Positions 43,451 to 55,745 of a DNA stretch of 64,000 nucleotides are shown in pieces; position 1 is the stretch's first letter; each line of letters opens with the position of its first letter. The notes beneath the pieces were generated by a model. That model had not been told where the DNA came from and searched no databases. It saw only the letters and a program-made list of their open reading frames with translations. The stretch lies in contig NZ_JAHTLF010000008.1 in the NCBI RefSeq assembly GCF_024614185.1, forward strand, positions 372,001 to 436,000, given 5' to 3'. This stretch comes from Nocardioides carbamazepini. Lineage in GTDB: Bacteria > Actinomycetota > Actinomycetes > Propionibacteriales > Nocardioidaceae. The position numbers and the translations under genes were made by a program.

Positions 43451-44628
43451 GGCGTGCTCCCTTCGACGGAGCCGGCCGGGCCGTCGAGCGGGCGGCGGCT
43501 GAACGAGCAGAGCGGCTCCGGGCAGCCCTGGTAGGTCGGTGGGTTGGCGAAGCCGGCCCGGACCGCCTCGTTGAGCAGTCGGGCGAGCTGGTCGGCATCG
43601 CCGCCGGCCGTCATCGCCAGCACCAGGTCGGCCGGATTGCGGACCGAGAGCGCTGCCATCCGGATGTCGGGCATCCCGTCGGCCAGCGCCGGCGCCCAGG
43701 TCGCCGCCCAGCTGTCGATGCCCTTGAGCATCTTGGTGATGACGTCCGGCCCCTGCGAGAGCGCCGCGAGCAGCGCCACCGCGCCGTCCACGGAATCGGC
43801 GTAGGCCTCCATCGTGCTCCGCAGCAGCGCGGAAGACGTGGTCGCCAGCTTGGCGCCGTTGCTCACCAGGGAGCGGAAGGACGCGGCGTTCTCACTGACG
43901 GTCTTGGCGGTGGTCGAGGCGTTCTCGATCAGGGAGAGGAACTCGGGCGTGATCTCACCGAGGCCGCCCGCGAAGGTGGCGAGCTCGTCGAGGTTCTCGA
44001 CCAGCGTCGGCCACAGCGGCAGCATGATGCCGAGGTAGTCGTTGGTGGCCACCAGGGTCTTGCCGATCTCGGCGCCCTGACCCTGCAGTGCGGTCGACAG
44101 GCCGGACAGGCCGGCGTTCAGGCGGGCCGGGCTGACCTCCTTGAGGACGTCGTTGAGCGCGACGAAGGTGCCCTGCAGCGAGGGGTTCCGCGACGCGTCG
44201 TACGCCGGGACGACGGCGTCGTCGGCCAGACCGGCGGGCCCCGCGTCCTCGGTGGCCAGCAGTTGGACGTACTGGTTGCCGAAGATCGAGATCGGCCCGA
44301 CGGTCGCCACGACGTCGCGGGGCAGCTTGTCCAGCCACTTCCGGTCGATCCGGACCCGGACCTCGGGCAGCTCGCCCGCCTCGTCGCCGACGGCGCTCCG
44401 GGCGCCTTCGACGACGGTGCCGATGCGTACGTCGCGGTAGGTCACCGGACTGTCCACCGCGACGACCGAGCTGGCCGGCGGGAGCTGGACGCGCAGGACC
44501 GGCGCCCCTGAGAACGCCCCACGGAACTGGGCGAACACCAGTCCCCCGACGGTCAGCACGACGACCGTGAAGACGACACCCAGCCGGGCGAGAAGCCGGG
44601 GATTGCGGTAGAGCGCGTAGATGTCCAC
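43447..44628 (-). CDS. Mce-family protein (MceA-like)
   Basis: 393 residues: membrane helix (about 14-37), MCE domain (about 43-125, VLRVQLPPASSVVAVDSPVT, VRIGTVVEGARS, IFGNQYVQLLAT) and extended helices. It is the first of six MCE genes and starts at GTG 44628, directly next to the YrbEB stop. A C-terminal CPEPLCSFSRRP holds two Cys. Six MCE proteins would build a hollow tube through the envelope for hydrophobic substrates. Confidence 0.88.
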   Translation of the reverse strand: MDIYALYRNPRLLARLGVVFTVVVLTVGGLVFAQFRGAFSGAPVLRVQLPPASSVVAVDSPVTYRDVRIGTVVEGARSAVGDEAGELPEVRVRIDRKWLDKLPRDVVATVGPISIFGNQYVQLLATEDAGPAGLADDAVVPAYDASRNPSLQGTFVALNDVLKEVSPARLNAGLSGLSTALQGQGAEIGKTLVATNDYLGIMLPLWPTLVENLDELATFAGGLGEITPEFLSLIENASTTAKTVSENAASFRSLVSNGAKLATTSSALLRSTMEAYADSVDGAVALLAALSQGPDVITKMLKGIDSWAATWAPALADGMPDIRMAALSVRNPADLVLAMTAGGDADQLARLLNEAVRAGFANPPTYQGCPEPLCSFSRRPLDGPAGSVEGSTP

Positions 44629-45480
44629 CTAGATCCGCACCCCCGTCGAGGTGCCCCAGAACAGCAGCGTCATCAGCATGTCGGCCACCGCGATGGTCAC
44701 GATGCTGGCCCGGATCGCGCGGCCCGATGCCACGCCCACACCCTCCGGGCCGCCGGAGGTGGTGTAGCCGTAGAAGCAGTGGATGAAGGTGATCATCAAG
44801 GCGAGCACCACCACCTTGAGCACCGACAGGAACACGTCGCCTGGATCGAGGAAGAGGAAGAAGTAGTGGTCGTAGGTGCCGGTGCCCTGCCCCGCGATCA
44901 GCTGCACCGTCAGCTTCGAGGCGAAGTAGGCGCCCGAGAGGGTGACCAGGTAGAGCGGGATCACGAAGATGCTGACCGCGATCAGCCGGGTCGTCACGAG
45001 GTACTCCATGCTGGAGACCGCCATCGTGTCCATGGCGTCGATCTCGCCGCTGATCCGCATCGCACCCAGCTGAGCGGTGAAGCGGCAGCCCATCTGGGCA
45101 GCCAGCCCGAACGCCGTGATCAGCGGTGCCAGCTCACGCGTGTTGCCCACCGCGGCGACCAGGCCCGAGAGCGGTGCCAGGCCGACGATGCTGAGGCCCT
45201 CCATCCCCTCCAGACCGAGCTGGACGCCGATCACCGCGGACAGCAGCGCGGAGACGAACACGGTGCTGGCCGCGACCGTGAGCAGACCCTTGCCGAAGGC
45301 GATCTCGGCGAGCAGGCGCCACACCTCGTGGCGGTAGCGGCGCAGGGCCATCGGGATCGTGACGACGGCATGGATGCAGAAGAGCAGCATGGTGCCCTGG
45401 CGCCGCAGGTTGTCGGCCACGCCGCGCACGAGCATCCCGCTCCAGCGTTGCCCGGTGCGCGGCAGCAGTGAGGTCGCCAT
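44629..45480 (-). CDS. Mce permease YrbEB (MlaE family)
   Basis: 283 residues of the MlaE/YrbE permease type with about five membrane helices. Family motifs are FVSALLSAVIGVQLGL, GLAAQMGCRFTAQLGAMRISGEIDAMDTMAV and DVFLSVLKVVVLALMITFIHCFYGY. It pairs with YrbEA as the membrane core of the Mce ABC system. Start is either ATG 45480 or GTG 45489; the latter overlaps the YrbEA stop as GTGA, the coupling style used elsewhere in the operon. Confidence 0.88.
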   Translation of the reverse strand: MATSLLPRTGQRWSGMLVRGVADNLRRQGTMLLFCIHAVVTIPMALRRYRHEVWRLLAEIAFGKGLLTVAASTVFVSALLSAVIGVQLGLEGMEGLSIVGLAPLSGLVAAVGNTRELAPLITAFGLAAQMGCRFTAQLGAMRISGEIDAMDTMAVSSMEYLVTTRLIAVSIFVIPLYLVTLSGAYFASKLTVQLIAGQGTGTYDHYFFLFLDPGDVFLSVLKVVVLALMITFIHCFYGYTTSGGPEGVGVASGRAIRASIVTIAVADMLMTLLFWGTSTGVRI

Positions 45481-45485
45481 CGTCC

Positions 45486-46283
45486 TCACCCCACCCTCGG
45501 TGGCGCGGCCAGCAGGAAGATCTGGCTCACGACCAGGTTGATCACGAACAGCAGCACGCCGGTGAGCACCACCGACCGGTTGACGGCGTCGCCGACTCCG
45601 GCGGGCCCGTGCTGCGCGTTGAGCCCCTGGTACGACGCGACGAGCGCCGCGACCAGGCCGAAGAGAGCGGCCTTGACGGTCGACTCGATCAGGTCCGCCG
45701 GCTGCGAGAAGGCGCTGAAGGACTGCAGGAAGCCGCCGGCGGTGCTGTTGAGCAGGTAGACCGCCGAGAGATAGCCGCTCACGATGCCGACGAAGGCGAC
45801 CACACCGTTGAGCAGGACGCTGACCAGCATGGTGGCGAGGATCCGCGGCGCGACCAGGCGCTCCAGCGGGTCGACCGCCATCACCCGCATCGCGGCGATC
45901 TCGCTGCGGATCGCCCGGGAGCCGAGGTCGGCGCAGATGGCCGAGCCGCCGGCGCCGGCGAGCACGATCCCGCTGATGATCGGCGCCGCCTGGCGCACGG
46001 TGCCGACCGAGTTCACGCCACCCACCAGCGAGGCCGCGCCGACCTGGCTGGTGAGCCCGCCCACCGTGAGCACCAGCACCAGGCCGAACGGGATCGCGAT
46101 CAGGATCGTCGGGAGCAACGACACCGAGGCGAGGAACCGGGTCTGGAGCAGGAACTCCCACCAGGAGAAGCGCCGTCGTACGAGCGCACGCACGGTCACC
46201 GCGCACGAGTCGACGAACATGGCGATCATGCCGCCGAAGCTGCGTGCGCTCTCCCCGAGGCCCGGGACCGAGCCGAGGCTCAC
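45486..46283 (-). CDS. Mce permease YrbEA (MlaE family)
   Basis: 265 residues, MlaE fold. It contains FLASVSLLPTILIAIPFGLVL, SGIVLAGAGGSAICADLGSR, IRSEIAAMRVMAVDPLERLV and STVKAALFGLVAALVASYQGL. GTG 46283 overlaps the upstream stop (GTGA). Together with YrbEB and the ATPase it energises substrate movement through the MceA-F tube. Confidence 0.88.
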   Translation of the reverse strand: MSLGSVPGLGESARSFGGMIAMFVDSCAVTVRALVRRRFSWWEFLLQTRFLASVSLLPTILIAIPFGLVLVLTVGGLTSQVGAASLVGGVNSVGTVRQAAPIISGIVLAGAGGSAICADLGSRAIRSEIAAMRVMAVDPLERLVAPRILATMLVSVLLNGVVAFVGIVSGYLSAVYLLNSTAGGFLQSFSAFSQPADLIESTVKAALFGLVAALVASYQGLNAQHGPAGVGDAVNRSVVLTGVLLFVINLVVSQIFLLAAPPRVG

Positions 46284-46930
46284 AGCAGGTCCACGCTGTC
46301 GAGGAGCCAGGTCCCGCCGTGGCGGACCAGGTGGAGACGCAGGCGGCTGGCCTGGCTCGTCGGCTCCTCGCTCTGCGTGCTGCTCGCGGACTGGTCGGCG
46401 AAGACCAGCACCGTGGCCAGGTCGCCGTCGACCTTCTGGACGGCGGCGTCGACGACCGTCCCCTGGGCCGATGCCTCCAGCTGGGTGAACATCGGCGCCA
46501 ACGTCTCGTTGGTCTCGGCGAACTTCTGCTGGAAGGCATCCGTGGTGCCCTCCTCCAGCAGCCGCTGTTGGGCCTCGAGGTCGCGATAGTCGTAGGTGGT
46601 CAGCGCCACGGCCAGGTCGCGGGCCCGCTCGAGGACCTCGGCCTGGGTGACCTTCGCCGTCTCCAGGCGATCCACCTCGGCCCGACTGTCGTCGAGCCGG
46701 AACCACAGGTAGCCCACCGCGGCGAGGAGGAGTACGACGAGCAGGGCCACCCCCACCAGTGGAGTCCTCCCGCCGAAGCGGGAGCCGGCCGGCGGCTCGG
46801 CCGGCGGACCGCCGCCGGCGCCGTCCGGCGCGGTGCTCTCCGGCTCGTCGGCGGCGCTCTCCGCAACGGTCTCCACGGCCGTGCTCTTGCTGGTGACCAG
46901 CCGCTTCTTCGTGATGACGCTCGTAGACAT
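46280..46930 (-). CDS. Mce-associated membrane protein (Mas-like)
   Basis: 216 residues: a disordered N-terminus rich in Ser/Ala/Glu/Pro, a single membrane helix (about 58-78, LVGVALLVVLLLAAVGYLWF), a short coiled coil (DSRAEVDRLETAKVTQAEV) and an NTF2-like extracytoplasmic domain ending LRLHLVRHGGTWLLDSVDLL. Such Mas proteins accompany mce operons and are thought to stabilise the complex. Its place between the ATPase and YrbEA, rather than after MceF, is a less usual order. Confidence 0.82.
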   Translation of the reverse strand: MSTSVITKKRLVTSKSTAVETVAESAADEPESTAPDGAGGGPPAEPPAGSRFGGRTPLVGVALLVVLLLAAVGYLWFRLDDSRAEVDRLETAKVTQAEVLERARDLAVALTTYDYRDLEAQQRLLEEGTTDAFQQKFAETNETLAPMFTQLEASAQGTVVDAAVQKVDGDLATVLVFADQSASSTQSEEPTSQASRLRLHLVRHGGTWLLDSVDLL

Positions 46931-46990
46931 GGCTCTCCCTAGGGTCGACGGAACATCGAGTGACGCACTGCTCTCGGGGCAGGCGCTGAG

Positions 46991-47896
46991 TCAGGCGGAG
47001 TACAGCTCGTCGGCGACGTCGAGGTCGACCTCGGCGTCGACCATCTCGTCCATGCCGATGGGGCCGCGGGCGCGACCGGCGAAGAACTGCTCCACGATCG
47101 GCCGCTCGCTGGCGAGCACCTCGTCGGCGGGGCCGAACGCGACCAGCTTGGAGCGGAACAACATCCCGATGTGGTCGGCCGTGCGCCGGACCGAGTCGAT
47201 GTTGTGGGTGATCACGAAGAACGTGCACCCGGTCACGGCCTGCACCGACTTCATCAGCTCGTCGAGGTGGGCGACGCGGACCGGGTCCAGGCCGGAGTCG
47301 GGCTCGTCGAAGAACACGATCTCGGGATCGAGCGCCAGCGCCCGGGCCAGGCCGGCGCGCTTCTTCATGCCGCCGGACACCTCACCGGGCATCTTCCCCA
47401 GGTGCTTGACCAGACCGACCATGTCCGCCTTGGTGTGCACGATCTCGCGCACCTGCTCCTCGGTGAGATCGGTGTGCTCACGCAGCGGGAAGGCGATGTT
47501 GTCGTAGAGGCTGATCGAGCCGAAGAGGGCACCGTCCTGGAAGAGCACGCCGAACTTGCGGCGTACCCGCATCAGGTCGCGGTGGCGCATGCCGACGATC
47601 GGCTCGCCGTCGACGTAGATCTGTCCCTGCTCGGGTGGATACATCCCGATGATGGTGTTCAGCAGGACCGACTTGCCGGTGCCCGAGGGCCCGAGCACGG
47701 AGGTGATCTGGCCGCGGGTCACGTCGAAGCTGACGTCGTCGAGCACCTGCATGGGGCCGAACGACTTGCTGACGCCGCGGAGGGCGATGACGGCGTCGGG
47801 GGCGATCCCGGCGGCCGAGGCAGCGTCGCGGTCGGCGTTGGCGGCCGCGACTGCTGCCGCGGTCTCGAACTGGGTGAGTGGCATTCCGGTCGTCAC
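46991..47896 (-). CDS. Mce ABC-transporter ATPase (Mkl/MceG/MlaF-like)
   Basis: 301 residues. Nucleotide-binding motifs: Walker A GPSGTGKS, Q-loop VLFQDGALFGS, signature SGGMKKRAGLARAL, Walker B IVFFDEPDSGLDP and switch His in FVITHNI. It hydrolyses ATP to drive lipid import through YrbEAB and MceA-F. The C-terminal tail after residue 255 is acidic, as in MceG. GTG 47896 has GGAGGG 7 bases upstream. It is the first gene of the operon; in mycobacteria the ATPase is usually encoded elsewhere, so its inclusion is helpful for assigning this set as self-contained. Confidence 0.9.
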   Translation of the reverse strand: MTTGMPLTQFETAAAVAAANADRDAASAAGIAPDAVIALRGVSKSFGPMQVLDDVSFDVTRGQITSVLGPSGTGKSVLLNTIIGMYPPEQGQIYVDGEPIVGMRHRDLMRVRRKFGVLFQDGALFGSISLYDNIAFPLREHTDLTEEQVREIVHTKADMVGLVKHLGKMPGEVSGGMKKRAGLARALALDPEIVFFDEPDSGLDPVRVAHLDELMKSVQAVTGCTFFVITHNIDSVRRTADHIGMLFRSKLVAFGPADEVLASERPIVEQFFAGRARGPIGMDEMVDAEVDLDVADELYSA

Positions 47897-48013
47897 TGAC
47901 GAACCCTCCGGTGAGCGGGTTGTGCACGGCTCGCCGCGGGGCTCCTGCTTCCCCGCACGGACCGTACCTTCGCCGCTCGCTCTCCCTTTCGAACGGCGAG
48001 TGCAACTGCCAGT

Positions 48014-48030
48014 TGTAACAAGCTGTTACA
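48014..48030. promoter_or_regulatory. Perfect palindrome TGTAACA-AGC-TGTTACA
   Basis: Seven-base half-sites match exactly; 118 bases before the Mce ATPase start. The same dyad recurs before secreted paralogue A (37745) and the propeller gene (32215). A TetR- or GntR-size operator. Confidence 0.7.
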
Positions 48031-48072
48031 CATCGCCTCCACCTCACACCAGTAAGGGCCGTGTGTCAAGCG

Positions 48073-48117
48073 TCACGTGAGGTGATAACGGAAAGGTCAC
48101 CACAAATTGTCACGTGA
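48073..48117. promoter_or_regulatory. Two TCACGTGA palindromes 37 bases apart
   Basis: TCACGTGA at 48073-48080 and again at 48110-48117, upstream of the Mce operon. The spacing is about 3.5 helical turns. No binding protein assigned. Confidence 0.45.
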
Positions 48118-48258
48118 GCGCCAGGTCCAGGCTCGAACGTGAACTGGTGTCCGGTTTCTGTTCACCGGAATGGTCGCGTCGGAGCCGGCCGCAGAGGCCT
48201 CCCGGCGACGGCCCGGGCGACGATCGCCCCGCGAGGGCGAGCCGGGTTCGACGCCGGC

Positions 48259-48711
48259 TCAGAGACCCTTCGAGCGGTTCCAGTCCGTCCCGGGCGGCTG
48301 GGCCTCCAGCCACGCCTGGAACCCGGTGAGCGACGAGACGCTCATGGCGAGCTCGACGAGCCCGTCGGGCGACTGGCAGCGGATGACCAGATGATCCGGG
48401 TACAGCGACGCCTGCTCGGTGCCGACCGGCTCCCGGCGTCCGTCGTACGACAGCTCGTCACGACCCCACGAGCGGCGCGGGCGCCGGGACAGGGTGAACA
48501 CACGGAACCACTCCAGTCGCTCGCCGGAGTAGCGGCCCAGGCCCAGCACCCAGCCGCGCTCCGGCGTCGAGTCCCGCAGCCGGTGACTCAGCTCGAAGGT
48601 GCCACCGTCCCGGGAGAGCAGACGGCGCCGGACGATGAGTCCGACGCCGTACAGCACACACAGGAGCAGGAGCGCGCCAGAGATGTCGAGCAGCCACTCC
48701 CACCATGTCAT
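48259..48711 (-). CDS. DUF2550 membrane protein
   Basis: 150 residues: one N-terminal membrane helix (about 8-26, ISGALLLLCVLYGVGLIV), then a PH-like soluble domain with GGTFELSHRLRDS, GWVLGLGRYSGERLEWFRVF and SYDGRREPVG. DUF2550 is an actinobacterial family that sits directly after atpC; function unknown. It starts at ATG 48711, 18 bases after the atpC stop, so it ends the ATP synthase transcript. Confidence 0.88.
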   Translation of the reverse strand: MTWWEWLLDISGALLLLCVLYGVGLIVRRRLLSRDGGTFELSHRLRDSTPERGWVLGLGRYSGERLEWFRVFTLSRRPRRSWGRDELSYDGRREPVGTEQASLYPDHLVIRCQSPDGLVELAMSVSSLTGFQAWLEAQPPGTDWNRSKGL

Positions 48712-48729
48712 CTGCGTATCAGTGACCTT

Positions 48730-49137
48730 CTACGAGACCTTCTCCGCGGCGCGGATCCGCGCCTCGGCGTGCCGCACGCGCTGCTCCGCCTCGTTGCTCG
48801 AGTCGAGCAGCCGCTTGGCCTCCTCGAGATCGATCCGCGCCTGCTGGACCTCGATGTCCTCGGCCCGCTCGACGCGCTCGGCCAGGATGGAGACCCGGTC
48901 GTTCGCGACCGACAGGACGCCCCCGTCGACCGCGGCGACCACGAGCTGGTTGGTCCCGGCCACCTGGATCTCGATGACCGACGCCTGCAGCAGCGACAGC
49001 GTGGGCGCGTGGCCGCGCAGCACGCCGATGTCGCCCTCGAGCGTGCGCGCGATGATCATCGCCGCCTCACCGGACCAGACGGTCCGGTCGGCCGCGACGA
49101 GCTCGACGTGCAGGTGCTCGACCGTGGTGTCCGCCAT
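48730..49137 (-). CDS. atpC: ATP synthase F1 subunit epsilon
   Basis: 135 residues: the N-terminal beta sandwich (LHVELVAADRTVWSGEA, GDIGVLRGHAPTLSLL, VDGGVLSVANDRVSIL) and the C-terminal helical hairpin (EVQQARIDLEEAKRLLD...VRHAEARIRAAEKV). It is the inhibitory rotor subunit. The ATG at 49137 is just 2 bases after atpD's stop; a longer in-frame reading from 49197 lies within atpD and is rejected. Confidence 0.93.
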   Translation of the reverse strand: MADTTVEHLHVELVAADRTVWSGEAAMIIARTLEGDIGVLRGHAPTLSLLQASVIEIQVAGTNQLVVAAVDGGVLSVANDRVSILAERVERAEDIEVQQARIDLEEAKRLLDSSNEAEQRVRHAEARIRAAEKVS

Positions 49138-49139
49138 GA

Positions 49140-50597
<1,458 letters not shown>

Positions 50598-50627
50598 TTA
50601 CTCCGTTTGGTGTTTTCTCGTGGTCGG

Positions 50628-51542
50628 TCAGTCGTTGGCAGCCTGGGCGTCGGCGAGCGCATTGACGCCACCGACGATCTCGCTGATCTCCTGGGTGATG
50701 CCGGCCTGGCGCGCCTGGTTGGCGGTCCGGGTGAGCTTCTTGATCAGCTCGTCCGCGTTGTCCGTCGCGGCCTTCATCGCCCGCTGGCGCGCGGCGAGCT
50801 CGGAGGCCGCCGCCTGCAGCAGGCTGTAGAAGATCCGGCTCTGGACGTACTGCGGCAGCAGCCCGTCCAGCACCTGCTCGGCCGACGGCTCGAACTCGTA
50901 GAGCGGCAGGAGGTCGTCGGCCTCCGGGGCCTCCTCGCCCTCGACGACCTCCAGGGGCAGCAGGCGGATCGCTGTCGGCTCCTGGGTCAGCATCGAGCGG
51001 AACCGGGTGTAGACCACGTGGACCTCGTCCACGTCGCCATCCTCACCCTGCTCCTTGAGGAAGGCCGCGATCAGCGCCGCGCCGATCTCGGCGGCCTTGT
51101 CATAGGTCGGCTGGTCGGAGAACCCGGTCCAGGCCTGGACGTAGGAGCGGCCGCGGAACTTGAAGTACGCCTCCGCCTTGCGACCGGCCAGGAAGTAGTC
51201 GATCTCCTTGCCCTCGTCGCGCAGCCGCTCGCTGAGGCGCTCGGCCTCCTTGAGGACGCTGGACGAGTAGGCACCGGCCAGACCCCGGTCGCTGGTGATG
51301 ACCAGGACCGCGGCCCGCTTCGGGTTCTCCTCCTCGCGGGTCAGCGGGTGGTCGACGTTCGAGAACGTCGCCACCGCCGACACGGCGCGGGTCAGCTCAC
51401 GGGCGTACGGCGCTGCCGCCGCGGCCCGCTGCTGCGCCTTGATGATCCGGGACGCAGCGATGAGCTCCATGGCGCGCGTGATCTTCTTCATCGACTCCGT
51501 CGACTTGATCCGCGCGCGGTACTCACGCAGCGATACGGCCAT
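50628..51542 (-). CDS. atpG: ATP synthase F1 subunit gamma
   Basis: 304 residues: N-terminal helix [30 protein letters not shown] and C-terminal helix [20 protein letters not shown] (split: [16 protein letters not shown], then [20 protein letters not shown]) form the rotating coiled coil; RGLAGAYSS is the Rossmann-like part. The insertion [19 protein letters not shown] is acidic and slightly long. Starts 3 bases after atpA. Confidence 0.95.
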   Translation of the reverse strand: MAVSLREYRARIKSTESMKKITRAMELIAASRIIKAQQRAAAAAPYARELTRAVSAVATFSNVDHPLTREEENPKRAAVLVITSDRGLAGAYSSSVLKEAERLSERLRDEGKEIDYFLAGRKAEAYFKFRGRSYVQAWTGFSDQPTYDKAAEIGAALIAAFLKEQGEDGDVDEVHVVYTRFRSMLTQEPTAIRLLPLEVVEGEEAPEADDLLPLYEFEPSAEQVLDGLLPQYVQSRIFYSLLQAAASELAARQRAMKAATDNADELIKKLTRTANQARQAGITQEISEIVGGVNALADAQAAND

Positions 51543-51545
51543 GTG

Positions 51546-53183
51546 TCAGCCCCGCTTCTGCTTGACGATCTGCTCCTGCTCGAGCTCGTCGTCGGCGAGC
51601 GCCCCGGCCTCGGGCTCGTGCCCGACCTTGATGCTGCCTCCCTCGGAGGTCTCGAACTGGCCCAGGAAGGAGTCGTACGCCGCGACGAGCCCGTCCTCGT
51701 CCTCGAACTTCTGCGTCTCGCGGATCGCGGCCAGGATGCCGTCGTGCGAGCGGTGCAGGAAGTCGAGGAACTCGCGCTCGAAGCGCAGCACGTCCTCGGT
51801 CGCCAGCACGTCGAGGCGACCGGACGTGCCGAGCCACAGCGAGACGGTCATGTCCGCCAGCGGGTACGGCGAGTAGGCCGGCTGCTTGAGCAGCGCCATC
51901 AGCCGCTGGCCGCGGGCCAGCTGCTGCTTCGACGCGGCGTCGAGGTCGGAGGCGAACATGGCGAACGCCTCCATCGCGCGGTACTGCGCGAGGTCGACCT
52001 TGAGCGAGCCGGTGACAGCCTTCATCGCCTTGGTCATCGCCGCGCCACCGACGCGGGAGACCGAGATGCCGACGTCGATGGCCGGGCGCTGGTTGGCCGC
52101 GAACAGGTCCGACTGCAGGAAGATCTGGCCGTCGGTGATCGAGATGACGTTGGTCGGGATGAACGCCGAGACGTCGTTGGCCTTGGTCTCGATGATCGGC
52201 AGACCCGTCATCGAGCCGGCGCCGAGCTCGTCTGAGAGCTTCGCGCAGCGCTCCAGCAGGCGGGAGTGCAGGTAGAAGACGTCGCCCGGGTAGGCCTCAC
52301 GGCCCGGCGGGCGGCGCAGCAGGAGCGACACGGCACGGTAGGCCTCGGCCTGCTTGGTCAGGTCGTCGAACACGATGAGGACGTGCTTGCCGTCGTACAT
52401 CCAGTGCTGGCCGATAGCCGAGCCGGTGTAGGGGGCGAGGTACTTGAAGCCCGCGCTGTCGGACGCCGGAGCGGCGACGATCGTGGTGTACTCCAGCGCG
52501 CCGGCCTCCTCGAGGGCACCGCGCACGGAGGCGATGGTGGAGCCCTTCTGGCCGATGGCGACGTAGATGCAGCGGACCTGCTTGGTCGGGTCGCCCGACT
52601 CCCAGTTCTGCTTCTGGTTGATGATCGTGTCGATCGCGATCGTGGTCTTGCCGGTCGCGCGGTCGCCGATGATCAGCTGACGCTGGCCACGGCCGATCGG
52701 GGTCATCGAGTCGATGGCCTTGATGCCGGTGGCCAGCGGCTCGTGGACCGACTTGCGGGCCATCACGCCCGGGGCCTGGAGCTCGAGGGCGCGGCGGCCC
52801 TCGGTGGCGATCTCGCCGAGGCCGTCGATCGGCTTGCCGAGCGGGTCGACCACGCGGCCGAGGTAGCCCTCGCCGATGGGGACCGAGAGGATCTCACCGG
52901 TCCGGCGGACCGTCTGGCCCTCCTCGATCTTGTCGAAGTCACCGAGGATGACGACACCGATCTCGCGGTCCTCGAGGTTCAGCGCGAGGCCCAGCGTGCC
53001 GTCCTCGAACTCGAGGAGCTCGTTGGCCATCGCCGAGGGAAGACCGCTGATGCGGGCGATGCCGTCGCCGGCGGAGGCGACGGTGCCGACCTCTTCCTTG
53101 CTGGCGGCCGCGGGCTGGAAGTCCGCGACGTACTTGGCGAGGGCGTCGCGGATCTCGTCCGGACGGATGGACAGCTCCGTCAT
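51546..53183 (-). CDS. atpA: ATP synthase F1 subunit alpha
   Basis: 545 residues. P-loop [13 protein letters not shown] (Ala where most have Gln/Lys), [38 protein letters not shown], and [20 protein letters not shown] with the arginine finger. The C-terminal extension [21 protein letters not shown] is acidic then basic. It forms the noncatalytic sites with beta. Starts at ATG 53183, 50 bases after atpH. Confidence 0.96.
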   Translation of the reverse strand: MTELSIRPDEIRDALAKYVADFQPAAASKEEVGTVASAGDGIARISGLPSAMANELLEFEDGTLGLALNLEDREIGVVILGDFDKIEEGQTVRRTGEILSVPIGEGYLGRVVDPLGKPIDGLGEIATEGRRALELQAPGVMARKSVHEPLATGIKAIDSMTPIGRGQRQLIIGDRATGKTTIAIDTIINQKQNWESGDPTKQVRCIYVAIGQKGSTIASVRGALEEAGALEYTTIVAAPASDSAGFKYLAPYTGSAIGQHWMYDGKHVLIVFDDLTKQAEAYRAVSLLLRRPPGREAYPGDVFYLHSRLLERCAKLSDELGAGSMTGLPIIETKANDVSAFIPTNVISITDGQIFLQSDLFAANQRPAIDVGISVSRVGGAAMTKAMKAVTGSLKVDLAQYRAMEAFAMFASDLDAASKQQLARGQRLMALLKQPAYSPYPLADMTVSLWLGTSGRLDVLATEDVLRFEREFLDFLHRSHDGILAAIRETQKFEDEDGLVAAYDSFLGQFETSEGGSIKVGHEPEAGALADDELEQEQIVKQKRG

Positions 53184-53233
53184 CTCTGTGCCTTCTCTCT
53201 TCTCTGCTGCGTGGGTGTCTGGTGGGGTGCCGG

Positions 53234-54040
53234 TCAGCCGGCGATCTTGCGGCGGGCGTCGTCCAGGCGGCTGAGGACGGTGCCGTCGATGACGTCATCG
53301 CCGATCTCGACCCGGACACCGCCGAGCACGTCGGCGTCGACGACGATGTTGAGATGCACCGGACGGCCGTACTGGCGCGTCAGTGCGGAGGCGAGGCGCT
53401 GCTGGTCGGCGGCGGCGAGCGGGCGGGCGACGTGAACGGTGGCCACCCGCTCCCCCTGCACCTGCGCGGCGGTGCGCTCGTAGTCCTCGAGCGCCGCGAC
53501 GACGGTCCGGTAGGAGCCGGACACGGCCTGCTTGACCAGCTGCACCGTCGTCGGCAGCACCTTGCCCGCGAGCAGGGTGTCGATGAGGGCGCCCTTGTCG
53601 GCGACGGAGCGCACCGGGTCGGAGAGCGCGTTGCGCAGGTCGCTGTTGCCGGTGACCAGCTGGCGCACCTCGAACAGCTCGTCGACCAGCGTCCCGGCCT
53701 GGAGGCCGACGGAGCGGACGGCCGCGACGACGCCGAGCTGCTCCAGCGCGTCGGCGAGGTCGCGCGTGCGGGTCCAGCGCCGGCCGGCCGCGTCTCGCAG
53801 CAGGCCGAGCGTGGCCGCGTCGACCTTGCCCGTGAAGAGGTCGCCGACCAGGCCCGCGCGGGCCTGGGCCGGCACCGACTGGTCGGTGACGACACGGCGC
53901 AGTGACGCCTCGGAGCGCACCGTGCGGGCCGCACCGAACAGGTCGCCGGCCACCGCCGAGGCGGACGCCTCGGCCACCCCACCGACCAGGTCGGTGAGGG
54001 CGGCCATGGCGTCGGCGGAGCCGCCGCGGAAGGACACCAT
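53234..54040 (-). CDS. atpH: ATP synthase F1 subunit delta
   Basis: 268 residues, longer than the ~180 of Escherichia coli, in line with actinobacterial delta subunits that carry an extra N-terminal domain. The C-terminal part [32 protein letters not shown] is the standard OSCP/delta ending. It links the peripheral stalk to F1. Its ATG shares a base with the atpF stop (TGATG). It is not fused to subunit b, unlike the mycobacterial b-delta fusion. Confidence 0.92.
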   Translation of the reverse strand: MVSFRGGSADAMAALTDLVGGVAEASASAVAGDLFGAARTVRSEASLRRVVTDQSVPAQARAGLVGDLFTGKVDAATLGLLRDAAGRRWTRTRDLADALEQLGVVAAVRSVGLQAGTLVDELFEVRQLVTGNSDLRNALSDPVRSVADKGALIDTLLAGKVLPTTVQLVKQAVSGSYRTVVAALEDYERTAAQVQGERVATVHVARPLAAADQQRLASALTRQYGRPVHLNIVVDADVLGGVRVEIGDDVIDGTVLSRLDDARRKIAG

Positions 54041-54603
54041 CAGGCGTCCTTGCCCGCGTCGGAGGCGTCGGCCGTCTCGAGGTCCGCGAGGAACCGCTCG
54101 ATGACCCGCGCCTGACGCGCGTCGTCCTCGAGCGACTCACCGACGATCCGGCCGGCGAGGCCGGTCGCGAGGGTGCCGACCTCGGCCCGCAGCGAGGTGA
54201 CCGCCTGCTGGCGCTCGGCCTCGATCTGAGCCTTGCCGTGCTCGAGGATGCGCGTGGACTCGGCCTGGGCCTGCTCCCGCATCTCGGCCACGATCGCGGC
54301 ACCCTGCTCACGCGCCTCCTCACGGATGCGCGCGGCTTCGTGACGGGCGTCGGCGAGCTGCTGCTCGAGCTCGGCCAGCTTGGCGTCCGCCTCGGCCTGC
54401 TTGGTCGCAGCCGCGGCGATACCGCCCTCGATCGCCGCGGAACGCTCGGCGAACGTCTTCTCGAAGTTCGGGGCGACGAACTTCTTGATGAGGAAGAACA
54501 GGATCGCGAACACCACGAGGGCGAGCACGACCTCGATCCACTCGGGGAGGAGCGGGTTGTGCTCCTCGCCCTCAGCGGCGGCGATCACCAAAAGTGACTT
54601 CAT
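54040..54603 (-). CDS. atpF: ATP synthase Fo subunit b
   Basis: 187 residues: a membrane helix (about 22-42, EVVLALVVFAILFFLIKKFV), then a long Ala/Glu/Arg-rich helix for the peripheral stalk (FAERSAAIEGGIAAAATKQAEADAKL and beyond), ending in an acidic EDDARQARVIERFLADLETAD. The b dimer resists rotation of alpha3beta3. 44 bases after atpE. Confidence 0.94.
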   Translation of the reverse strand: MKSLLVIAAAEGEEHNPLLPEWIEVVLALVVFAILFFLIKKFVAPNFEKTFAERSAAIEGGIAAAATKQAEADAKLAELEQQLADARHEAARIREEAREQGAAIVAEMREQAQAESTRILEHGKAQIEAERQQAVTSLRAEVGTLATGLAGRIVGESLEDDARQARVIERFLADLETADASDAGKDA

Positions 54604-54647
54604 GGACCTGACCTAGATCTCGTGGGAACGGAGGCGGCCGGTAAGGC

Positions 54648-55729
<1,082 letters not shown>

Positions 55730-55745
55730 CAGGTCTCCTCTGCGG

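Larger units (their letters stand above)
47897..48258. other. Control region of the Mce operon
   Basis: 362 bases between the DUF2550 stop and the ATPase GTG, without a supported gene. It holds the palindrome at 48014-48030 and two TCACGTGA sites (48073-48080, 48110-48117). The -10/-35 elements are not evident by eye. Confidence 0.6.
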
